Shown here: positions 1 to 7,207 of the stretch, in pieces
How the letters are laid out: each line of letters starts with the position of its first letter
Position numbering within the stretch: the first letter of the stretch is position 1
Assembly: GCA_003500135.1 (NCBI GenBank)
Contig: DNTA01000187.1
Coordinates: 859-40,887 of the forward strand
From: Cytophagales bacterium
Lineage (GTDB): Bacteria > Bacteroidota > Bacteroidia > Cytophagales > Cyclobacteriaceae
Length of the DNA: 40,029 bases
Reading direction: 5' to 3'
Notes under the pieces: generated by a model
The model's input: the letters and a program-made list of their open reading frames with translations, nothing else
Told to the model about the DNA's origin: nothing
Database searches by the model: none
Position numbers and translations under genes: made by a program

Positions 1-439
1 CTGCTTCAATCTCAAGCATTTATGGACATTTTGATACTCACCGTAATGGTTAACCACGCCTCCGCGCCAAAATAACCCTAAATACTTGATCTTATTGCAT
101 TTTGGGCTTTCATGACGAACCCTAGTGCATGGTACAGGTTAAAAGAGCTAACTTCGAACAGCGCCATTGAAAACATGTGATTTTGATGGTGTATGAAACA
201 ACCCTTTTGGCAAATGGCCTGGACAGGGTACTAAATGGTTTAATTAATGGCTGCCAAGAAAGGCTAGCGAGGTGAAATAATAATAATTTCTCCCCCGTAA
301 ACGTTCTTGATCATTGGGTATATCAACATAACTATAAATAATTTTGGTATATTTATTTTCAATGACCATAGATGAGACAGAAAATCTCGGAAGAACAAAT
401 GATTACCTTAGTAAGGCTATACGGATATTTTAATGAGGT
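1..439. other. Gene-free left edge
   Basis: No convincing gene is visible. On the minus strand the first ~135 bases are open to the window edge for about 45 codons, without a start codon and without a family I recognise; this could be the end of a gene or chance. The last ~150 bases are AT-rich and should hold the promoter of the AraC-type gene that follows, but I cannot pick out a clear TAnnTTTG element. Confidence 0.4.
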
Positions 440-1294
440 TTGTTATGTATCATTGCCCAAAAAAAACGGTCTGTGAACTATGAAACTTTTTCGCCGCACC
501 CTGACCTGGAGGCTATTGTAAAGTGTCATTGGGTTTTAGAGATACCAGGTAACACAGGGGTGCCTAAGCAAAGAATAATTCCCGATGGTTGCATAGAAAT
601 GTGTTTCATTTTAGGGGAGGACGTCAAAAGATTCACCTCGGCAACCGAGTTTATTATACAGCCCCGGGCTATGGTTTTCGGGCAGATTACAAAACCTTAT
701 TTTGTACAACCAACAGGAGTTGTCAACACATTTGCCGTCAGATTTTATCCATACGGATTTGCCAATTTTATAAGTAGACCTATTCAGGAGTTAGCTGACA
801 AAGAAACTCCCCTAACCACACTATTTGATGAGAGCAGCGCCAGAAATCTGCAACGAAAAATCATTGATGCCACGTCAACTCAGAAAAGAATAGAAGAGGT
901 AGAGCACTTTCTGCTAGGCAAACTCGCAGACCAATCCATAATTGAAAATATCGTGAAATCCACAATCGATATACTCTTACAAACTAAAGGCAGCATATCT
1001 ATTAACTCCATACTAAAAGATGATCGAACCAAAAGAAGAAATCTCGAAAGACAATTTTCCAAGCAGGTAGGGGTTAGTCCAAAACAGCTCGGAAAGATAA
1101 TGAGATTACAGGCTGCATTGAAAATGATGCTGAATAAAAAGTGCGTAAACCTGACTAAAGTAGCTTACGAAAATGAGTACTATGACCAGGCTCATTTCAT
1201 CAAGGATTTCAAAGAGTTTACTGGTATTAGTCCAAAGAACTACCTCAGTGACGACCATATGATGTTATCATCCCTAATTTATTCCAAGGACTGA
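440..1294 (+). CDS. AraC family transcriptional regulator with N-terminal DUF6597-like domain
   Basis: Cytoplasmic DNA-binding regulator, up to 284 aa. The N-terminal half (about residues 12-120) resembles the DUF6597 sensing domain often found in Bacteroidota AraC proteins: it begins NYETFSPHPDLEAIVKCHW and has the IIPDGCIEM segment. The C-terminal ~100 residues are the two helix-turn-helix AraC domain, with the hallmark second helix YYDQAHFIKDFKEFTGISP near the end. The upstream-most start is a TTG at 440; a GTG at 473, just before NYETF, is an equally good start and fits the family's usual N-terminus better. The next gene, a secreted VOC protein 70 bases downstream, may be its target, as AraC/VOC neighbours are common; that is inference. 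The inducing ligand is unknown. Confidence 0.85.
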   Translation: MLCIIAQKKRSVNYETFSPHPDLEAIVKCHWVLEIPGNTGVPKQRIIPDGCIEMCFILGEDVKRFTSATEFIIQPRAMVFGQITKPYFVQPTGVVNTFAVRFYPYGFANFISRPIQELADKETPLTTLFDESSARNLQRKIIDATSTQKRIEEVEHFLLGKLADQSIIENIVKSTIDILLQTKGSISINSILKDDRTKRRNLERQFSKQVGVSPKQLGKIMRLQAALKMMLNKKCVNLTKVAYENEYYDQAHFIKDFKEFTGISPKNYLSDDHMMLSSLIYSKD

Positions 1295-1364
1295 TATTGT
1301 CGCATTTTTACAATTTCTGTTTTTCAAACTTTAGTAATTATGTATTGCACCAGAAGTAAAAAGA

Positions 1365-1853
1365 ATGAACAACAAATTTTTTAATGGTTTGATTTTTTAC
1401 AGCTTTATTTTGGTCATATGGGCCACTTCGACAAAACTCATGGCTCAAACAGAAAATTTATCCAGAGAACCAAATAGTAAGATCATGAAAAGTTTTGTTT
1501 CTATTTTTGAAATCCCGGCAACGGACTTATCAAGGGCTGTGTTATTCTATGAAGAAATACTGGGAGTGAACATTGAAAGAATGGATTTTCCGGATATGCA
1601 AATGGGTTTATTTCCTTATGAAGGACAAGTAGTTACAGGGGTAATAATGAAAGGTGAGGGATATCAGCCCTCTGTTAATGGGGTAACAATATATCTTAAT
1701 GGTGGTGAGAATCTCCAAATCATATTGGATAAAGTTGAAAAGAATGGAGGTAAAATTATCGTTCCCAAGACACCTCATGCTGATGAAAGTGGTTTTTTTG
1801 CCATATTTCTCGATCCCGAAGGAAATAAAATGGGATTGCATTCGCCAAAATAG
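1365..1853 (+). CDS. Secreted VOC (glyoxalase-fold) family protein
   Basis: 162 aa. Residues 1-28 form a signal peptide (hydrophobic FYSFILVIWA, ending MAQ). The rest is one vicinal-oxygen-chelate domain: it opens MKSFVSIFEIPATDLSRAV, has LFYEEILGV typical of the first beta-alpha-beta unit, and ends FLDPEGNKMGLHS, where the Glu-containing DPEGN turn normally supplies a metal ligand. A second in-frame ATG at 1484 (MKSFVS) would give the usual cytoplasmic form of about 122 aa, so the leader may be a real export signal or an annotation artefact. It follows the AraC-type regulator in the same direction. The substrate is unknown; related proteins are often labelled glyoxalase or bleomycin-resistance-like without proof. 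Confidence 0.8.
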   Translation: MNNKFFNGLIFYSFILVIWATSTKLMAQTENLSREPNSKIMKSFVSIFEIPATDLSRAVLFYEEILGVNIERMDFPDMQMGLFPYEGQVVTGVIMKGEGYQPSVNGVTIYLNGGENLQIILDKVEKNGGKIIVPKTPHADESGFFAIFLDPEGNKMGLHSPK

Positions 1854-2195
1854 GAAAATGTGATGTGCTCCTTTCAAGATATAAGCAACTTGGGTCAAGA
1901 TATATATATTTGATTCAGTTAATGCATTTTGTGTCTAACAAAAAAAAGGGTTTTCAATTTTATGAATATGAATAATTATGGGAAAATGCACTATTCTCGA
2001 AAGTATATTGTATGGTCTCCGGTTATTGGCTTTATTGGTGCATATGATACAAGCAAAAAATTACAATCACTGTCCTTTTACGGAATATGAAAAGCAATGA
2101 CCTAAACACTTATCCATAAAAGGTTAAAGATAAAGTAAAAGCAATACCTAAAAACGCACATTCACAAAGGAAATTTTCAAAACAAAAAATTCTTG

Positions 2196-2779
2196 TTTTC
2201 GCAAAAGTCGTTATCTGGGCAATTATTAATATGGGATTGTATTAGAAAAAACACTTATGGTTTTTGGGTTTGGATGTAAGCATTTTTGTTTCTTGAATCT
2301 GAAATAAAAGACAGGGAATTCCTGGTTGGTTCATGTGATGTTATTAAAGAATGGCAAAAGCATGTAAACAATTGGGGAAAGTGCGATGCTTTATCCAAAA
2401 TTTTTACGAAAATACTTGAGATAATTCCGGATAAAGTTTTCGAACAACTGCTATTATGGAACAAATCCAAAAATTTCTGGGACACGAGACTATCGCTAAT
2501 AATAAGTCTATTATATTTTAGTAAAACAAAGAAAGTCGTATAGCCATTTGATACAATTATACCAATATTAGAAGAGTTGATAACAAATCCGGAATATTAT
2601 GTGCAAAAAGCCGTAGGTTGGACACTCGAAGAGTTATATAATGTATATCCAGTTGGGACTATTAAATATTTATGTGATGAATTCATAGGCTATCATATAT
2701 TGCTTTTACCACAGGTATTGAAAAATTCTTTAACGAAGAGAAAATAAAGTTCAAATGCGATAGAAAGCATAGTTGCTAA
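2196..2779 (+). pseudogene. Degraded DNA alkylation repair enzyme (AlkD/HEAT-repeat family)
   Basis: Translation in one frame from about 2196 gives a recognisable DNA_alkylation (AlkD-like) C-terminal half: WDCIRKNTYGFWVWM, stop, AFLFLESEIKDREFLV, HVNNWGKCDALSKIFTKIL, LLWNKSKNFWDTRLS, stop, ITNPEYYVQKAVGWTLEELY. Two stops interrupt it (TAA 2277-2279, where a Gln codon CAA would fit; TAG 2541-2543), and near 2690 the homology jumps one frame to SYIAFTTGIEKFFNEEKIK, ending at TAA 2777. The longest intact piece is about 85 codons and cannot make an active enzyme. The family consists of HEAT-like repeat glycosylases that excise 3- and 7-alkylated purines. The N-terminal half upstream of 2196 is not recoverable by eye. 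Family memory is the basis for the call; no search was run. Confidence 0.8.
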
Positions 2780-2824
2780 AACATTTATTATTCAATGATC
2801 CTCGCAAGTAAACCCGAGCATCAT

Positions 2825-2982
2825 TGCTTAACCAAATGTACTACACTATCTAAATCCCTTAAATTGAATTGCCATTGAGGTCCTCTTTATGATTTGAACA
2901 TTGCTTTCAGTGGGTAAGAGAGGTAGATAAATTGAGTGAAAAAACCTTCCTCCCAGCCGGAGACCCCTACGGCCATTTCTGA
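2825..2982 (+). pseudogene. Remnant of an unidentified gene
   Basis: Frames in this stretch read like protein but are broken. One frame gives KLNCH, a TGA stop, then GPLYDLNIAF; another frame, open from 2893, gives FQWVREVDKLSEKTFLPAG followed by DPYGHF and a TGA at 2980-2982. The composition and the hairpin that begins exactly at this stop suggest the 3' end of a former gene. I do not recognise the family, and it may be chance. Confidence 0.3.
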
Positions 2983-3000
2983 AAGTCGATGACTTTCAGA
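2978..3000. terminator. Perfect 10-bp hairpin after the gene remnant
   Basis: TCTGAAAGTC and GACTTTCAGA are perfect inverted arms around a 3-base loop GAT. The left arm contains the stop codon of the remnant frame at 2980. There is no T-tract on either side, so this is a strong hairpin of uncertain role rather than a classical intrinsic terminator. The rest of 3001-3136 shows nothing. Confidence 0.4.
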
Positions 3001-3136
3001 CAATTTCCGTCATTATTCATATTTTGTAAAGAATAAAACGGATTTAATTGCAATATTCCTTTAGCAAGAATTGCCCGCTTCCACTCGAATGTGAGTTCTG
3101 CCTCATTATCAGTTACTTAAAAACAAATGTTGTATT

Positions 3137-4189
3137 CTACAGTAATTGGGCACTCTTTAACTGGGCCACATGATCGGTTAGCGTTTCTTCAATGCCGGTA
3201 TACTCCATCCCAAGGTCTTTTTTGCTGTAGGAATTATCGAATTTTAGGGGTATACCCACATTTCTGTTGATATATTTCCATGAAAAACCATTGAACGGGC
3301 CTATCAGGTATAGCAAAAACTTGGGAACTGTTGAGGAGGGGAGCTTAAGGTCATTATACCCGGATTTTAAAATGTCTACCACCTCCATCATACTTTTTGA
3401 TCCGGCTACCAGTATGTGACGTCCTGTAGCCTCAGGCTTGAATCCGGCTAAAATATGTGCCTTGGCAACATCGCGTACATCTACAAAACCAAAGTGCAAT
3501 TCCGGCGCTCCGCTTTTATATGTTCCATCCACCAGCGCTTTTATAAAGCTTACGCTGGCGCTGTCGATTCTTTTTGAAAGCGATGGGCCCATCACGAAAC
3601 CGGGATTGATCACCACAAGGTCCCACTGGGATTGTTTTTCCTGCATTTTCCATGCCTCTTGTTCAGCAAGCGTCTTAGAAAAACTATAAGGCTGATGCTT
3701 TAAATTGCTGGTAGTATTCCAGTCGCTCTCAGTGAAGTAGTCACGATCTTTTCCTTTAATATCGGCCGGATCGCCAAATATGGCCACTACGCTGGAAGTG
3801 AGTACAACTCGTTTTGTGGATTTATTGCGGTTGGCCGCCTCCAAAACGTTTCGAGTTCCGATCAATGCAGGATCAATAAGTTCCTTTTGCGGATCTTTTA
3901 TACCCTGGAATTTAAAAGGCGAAGCCGTATGAATAACCAGTTCGCACCCCTTTATCGCTTCGTCAAAGTCACCTTGGTTTAATAGGTCCGCTTCGAACAA
4001 CTTGAGTTTACCACCATCCTTCGATTGGATTTTGGATAAATGGGCAGTTTTCCTTTCATCTTTTTTACTTCGCACGGTGCCGTGTACCGTATGCCCTTTT
4101 TCCAGGAGGTACTTCACAATCCAGGAAGCAATATAGCCTGAAGCACCGGTTACCAGAATAGGTTTTTTTGGGTTTATTGAATCATCCAT
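3137..4189 (-). CDS. NAD(P)-dependent aldehyde reductase, extended SDR family (dihydroflavonol 4-reductase-like)
   Basis: 350 aa, cytoplasmic. The N-terminal Rossmann motif is LVTGASGYIASWIV (residues 12-25). The extended-SDR catalytic set is present: TSS at 131-133 and YSFSK with Tyr168 and Lys172. The substrate-proximal VVINPGFVMGPS segment and the length match the group of NADPH aldehyde/dihydroflavonol-4-reductase-like epimerases. These reduce aldehydes or ketones; the real substrate cannot be told from sequence. It stands alone, divergent from the phnD-like gene. Start is ATG at 4189; the region upstream is AT-rich without a clear promoter. Confidence 0.85.
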   Translation of the reverse strand: MDDSINPKKPILVTGASGYIASWIVKYLLEKGHTVHGTVRSKKDERKTAHLSKIQSKDGGKLKLFEADLLNQGDFDEAIKGCELVIHTASPFKFQGIKDPQKELIDPALIGTRNVLEAANRNKSTKRVVLTSSVVAIFGDPADIKGKDRDYFTESDWNTTSNLKHQPYSFSKTLAEQEAWKMQEKQSQWDLVVINPGFVMGPSLSKRIDSASVSFIKALVDGTYKSGAPELHFGFVDVRDVAKAHILAGFKPEATGRHILVAGSKSMMEVVDILKSGYNDLKLPSSTVPKFLLYLIGPFNGFSWKYINRNVGIPLKFDNSYSKKDLGMEYTGIEETLTDHVAQLKSAQLL

Positions 4190-4300
4190 AATCTTTCCAG
4201 ATGTAAATATTATTTTAAATTAACCACTAGTTTATAAAGGTATCTTATATTTACCCAATCAACCTGAGTATTTGTATATTTGTTCAATTTTTTAAGCTTT

Positions 4301-5167
4301 ATGAAAACTTTATTCTTTGCTTTTTTATTTTGTATAGCAAATCTTTTTTGCCCCTCGCAAACCGATCACAACAAGAAGATTGGATCAACTATCCGATTGT
4401 ATTTCACCCCTACCTTCGAAAAGTCATCTATGATGCCTTTAGCTAAAATAATTGAACGATTCCTGGAGCAGGAATCGGGCTTTGATATCGAGGTAGTTAT
4501 CCCTGACAGTTATGCGGATTTGATCGGCGACTTTCAAAAAGGGAAAGTTGATATGTCATTTATGAATTCCATGAGTTTTGCTCAACTGCACAATAGTCAC
4601 GGAGCACAAGCCAAATTAAGGGTGGTCCGCAACGGCAGTACGACCTATTTTGGTCAAATAATTGTTAGAAAATCCAGTGGTATCAATGACATTAAAGACA
4701 TTGATAAAAAAATAATGGCTTATACCAACAAAAATTCAACAAGTGGATATCTATATCCTAAGAAAATGCTGACCGATAACGGGGTGCATCCCTCAAAAGA
4801 AGTTTTCGCAGAAAAGCATGACAAAGTAGTTCAGTGGGTTTATGAAGGAAAATGTGATGCCGGTGCAACTTTTTACTCTGAACCTGTAGGAGAAAAAATA
4901 AAAGATGCTCGAGTATTATTACAAAAGAAGTATCCTGATGTAGCAGAAAAAGTTGTGACCTTAACCAAAACAGACCCAATTCCCAACGACCCTATTGTTT
5001 TTAGTAAGGATATTGATAAATCAGTGATATATAAACTTTCTTTGGCTTTGATCAAATTGAGTACAACCTCAGAGGGTAAAAGCGCCTTATCGAAATTATA
5101 TGGTATTGAAGGTTTTATCCGGACCAACGATGCCGACTATAATGAGATGACCCAATTGTTGAAATAG
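4301..5167 (+). CDS. PhnD-like phosphate/phosphonate-type periplasmic substrate-binding protein
   Basis: 288 aa from ATG 4301; an upstream TTG at 4280 is less likely. The N-terminus MKTLFFAFLFCIANLFC is an export signal, possibly a lipoprotein signal. The body has PhnD-family features: IRLYFTPTFEKSSMMPLAKI at the start of the lobe, VVIPDSYADLIGDFQKGKVD, a GYLYPKKML segment, DKVVQWVYEGKCDAGATF and a C-terminal lobe ending in IKLSTTSEGKSALSKLYGI. In phosphonate/phosphite ABC transporters such a protein hands ligand to a permease, but no permease or ATPase gene is near. Instead it is convergent with a GAF sensor kinase, so it may be a solo sensor-type binding protein (inference). TATATTTG at 4275-4282 could be its -7 element, without a good -33. 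Confidence 0.8.
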   Translation: MKTLFFAFLFCIANLFCPSQTDHNKKIGSTIRLYFTPTFEKSSMMPLAKIIERFLEQESGFDIEVVIPDSYADLIGDFQKGKVDMSFMNSMSFAQLHNSHGAQAKLRVVRNGSTTYFGQIIVRKSSGINDIKDIDKKIMAYTNKNSTSGYLYPKKMLTDNGVHPSKEVFAEKHDKVVQWVYEGKCDAGATFYSEPVGEKIKDARVLLQKKYPDVAEKVVTLTKTDPIPNDPIVFSKDIDKSVIYKLSLALIKLSTTSEGKSALSKLYGIEGFIRTNDADYNEMTQLLK

Positions 5168-5169
5168 TT

Positions 5170-5415
5170 AGTCCAATTTTATTTTTTAACCTTCGGATCA
5201 AGTCCTCAGGCTCATGTGGTTTAGGTAAAAAGTCGTTCGCGCCCATTTTTAAGTGCAGCTGCACCGGTATCGAATGCCACCACCCGGTAACCATTTTTAC
5301 GCAAATTTTTTTCCAACAACAGACGGTTTATTTTATCATCTTCAATTACCAATATGTGGTCAACTTTATTTGTCTTTGAATTTTCCTTTTCCCACAGTTT
5401 TGGTCCTCCGGGCAT
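5170..5415 (-). pseudogene. Disrupted receiver (REC) domain of the adjacent kinase
   Basis: Just downstream of the kinase core, in a different frame, runs VDHILVIEDDKINRLLLEK, NLRKNGYRVVAFDTG, which is the first third of a receiver domain with its acidic pair. It then meets a stop at 5221. One base over, at an A5 run (5246-5250), the frame continues as KMGANDFLPKPHEPEDLIRR, the last part of a receiver including the conserved Lys before Pro. The middle ~55 residues, with the phosphoacceptor Asp and the conserved Thr/Ser, are missing. So the domain carries an internal deletion plus two frameshifts (near 5385-5400 and at 5246-5250) and cannot accept a phosphoryl group. Confidence 0.75.
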
Positions 5416-6617
5416 TCAAAAGTAAGGTCAAAAGTGAACGTTGACCCCTTACCATTTTCTGAATATAGCTCAATGCTACTTCCCATGTATTCCAGAAGGT
5501 TTTTAATAATGGATAACCCGAGGCCAGTTCCACCATATTTTCGAAAAGTATCCTGGGAAGCCTGTGTGAAATCCTGGAAAATAATTTGTTGTTTTTCCTT
5601 GGGAATACCCATTCCGCTATCGCTGAAGTTAAACCTCAAATGGACTGATCCATTTTTGTAGCTCCTGACTTTTACATTCAGTGCGATAAATCCAGTGTCA
5701 GTAAATTTTATGGCGTTTGAAAAAAGATTGTTCAAAATTTGCGCGAGGCGTATTGGATCACCTAGCACTTTGGCCGGAGTGGCAGGGTCTATTTCGTAGT
5801 GAAATTCCAGTCCTTTTTGACTGGCTTGAAAGGCGTATGTCTGCTGGAGTTGGTCCAAAAAATTCACGATTTCAAAGGGCTCATTTTCCAGGATAAGCTT
5901 ACCTGACCCCAGTTTGTTCAGGTCCAGAATATCATTGAGCAGTTTTAATAAATTCCTGGCAGAAAAATCCAGCATTTTCAATGTGTCCAGCTGGTCTTCC
6001 CGTGGATTTTCCTTTATCAGAATATCACTAAGACCAATAATCGAATTTAGTGGCGTGCGGATTTCATGTGACATCATCGACAAAAAGTTGGACTTTTGCC
6101 AGGACTCATTTTGTGCCGAACTACCAACTTTTCTTAATTGAAGTAAAGAAAAAACCTGCCGCGATAGCGCTTTTAGGGCTTCTTTCTGGTTTTCATTAAG
6201 TTTTTTGGGTTTGTGATCAACCACGCAAATCGTACCCAACGCATTTCCCTCGTCATCGACAATGGGCATGCCTGCGTAAAACCTGATATTATATTTGCCA
6301 TTGACCAGTGGGTTTCCAACAAACCGTGCATCTTCAAGTGTATCAGGCGCCACCATTAATTGATCAGGCTCCAATATCGTATGACCGCAAAATGAAGTAT
6401 CACGGGGCGACTCTGTCAAACTAGCTCCTGTTATGGATTTAAACCATTGCCGATCCTTGTCCATGATACTGATAAAAGAAATAGGGCAATCGCAGATTTG
6501 TGATGCCAACATTACCAGGTCATCATAAAGCTGTTCGGGATTAGAATCGAGAATGTCGTACTCTTTAAGAGCGCTTATCCTATTTGGTTCATTTTGTGGG
6601 ATTTCCGGCTTTATCAT
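5346..6617 (-). CDS. GAF domain sensor histidine kinase (remnant of a hybrid kinase)
   Basis: 423 aa, no membrane segment, so cytoplasmic. Residues about 25-160 form a GAF domain of the type found in GAF-HK proteins (RDTSFCGHTIL, FYAGMPIVDDEGNALGTICV). The HisKA H-box is FLSMMSHEIRTPLNSIIG with phosphoacceptor His184. The ATPase domain shows N-box NNLFSNAIKFT, G1 DSGMGIP, F-box FQDFTQAS and G2 GGTGLGLSI. After residue ~400 the frame leaves the expected linker and ends KLTTYW, while the receiver domain continues in another frame, so the original gene was a GAF-HisKA-HATPase-REC hybrid. What remains could still autophosphorylate, but its own receiver is lost. No separate response regulator gene lies nearby. 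It is convergent with the PhnD-like gene. Confidence 0.9.
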   Translation of the reverse strand: MIKPEIPQNEPNRISALKEYDILDSNPEQLYDDLVMLASQICDCPISFISIMDKDRQWFKSITGASLTESPRDTSFCGHTILEPDQLMVAPDTLEDARFVGNPLVNGKYNIRFYAGMPIVDDEGNALGTICVVDHKPKKLNENQKEALKALSRQVFSLLQLRKVGSSAQNESWQKSNFLSMMSHEIRTPLNSIIGLSDILIKENPREDQLDTLKMLDFSARNLLKLLNDILDLNKLGSGKLILENEPFEIVNFLDQLQQTYAFQASQKGLEFHYEIDPATPAKVLGDPIRLAQILNNLFSNAIKFTDTGFIALNVKVRSYKNGSVHLRFNFSDSGMGIPKEKQQIIFQDFTQASQDTFRKYGGTGLGLSIIKNLLEYMGSSIELYSENGKGSTFTFDLTFECPEDQNCGKRKIQRQIKLTTYW

Positions 6618-6717
6618 AATCAGGCGATTGATGACTTAGGTTGTCAATATTTGTTGGGTAAATAATTGCTAATACCTTTCGTGCCTTATCAAGAAACTTT
6701 GATCAATCTTAATTTGC

Positions 6718-7206
6718 TTAGCTCAATAAATGCTTCTTTAAAAGTATAATCTGACCTATGTGGTAAATATCGTGTTGGATGATCCCATGCAATAATGTAT
6801 AAAAATCATACCCTTTATTGTGAACCTGATCATTCAGATGCTGGTCTTCTACATCATCGAGCAATTCACAAAGTTTTTCCTGAGTGCTTTCGAGTTGATT
6901 TTGAATGTAATACCACTGGGTTTCTGTCTGCTCGCCTACCTTGCCCCAATTGTTGCTTTCACTTAATTCAAAGCTCATATCTCCCTGAAGCCTTTTGATC
7001 GCAAACTGCCTCCAGGCTGTCATGTGCATTACCAACTCAGCAATGGAATGAATGCTTTCATACTTATGAAAAGCCTCTTCAGCAGATATTCCCTGCAGCG
7101 CTTCCCTGATGGTTGGTCCATGCCAGGGGGCTCCATTATATTCTTTTTCCAAAAGCGTTTTAATACGCTGCGTTTCAAGCATTATTTCAGAAATCGGTGT
7201 TGTCAT
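6718..7206 (-). CDS. DinB family protein
   Basis: 162 aa from ATG 7206 (MTTPISEIM); a longer reading from 7236 would run into the preceding gene. It has the four-helix DinB/YfiT-like pattern: PWHGPTIREALQGIS, then ELVMHMTAWRQFAIKRLQG, and the C-terminal GIIQHDIYHIGQI. His residues in the MHM and HDIYH segments match the usual metal-binding His triad. DinB-like proteins include metal-dependent thiol transferases, but most members have no known substrate. The start lies one base beyond the stop of the aldehyde dehydrogenase gene, so the two form an operon with likely coupled translation. Confidence 0.85.
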   Translation of the reverse strand: MTTPISEIMLETQRIKTLLEKEYNGAPWHGPTIREALQGISAEEAFHKYESIHSIAELVMHMTAWRQFAIKRLQGDMSFELSESNNWGKVGEQTETQWYYIQNQLESTQEKLCELLDDVEDQHLNDQVHNKGYDFYTLLHGIIQHDIYHIGQIILLKKHLLS

Positions 7207-7207
7207 T

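Noticed and set aside
1978..2100. Small ATG frame of 40 codons before the alkD-like remnant
   Set aside because: No family pattern and other frames look equally protein-like; it may be debris from the upstream half of the pseudogene or another remnant.
5346..5415. Programmed -1 frameshift joining kinase and receiver
   Set aside because: No slippery heptamer in the right phase is present, and the receiver also has a second frameshift and a core deletion, so decay is the simpler explanation.
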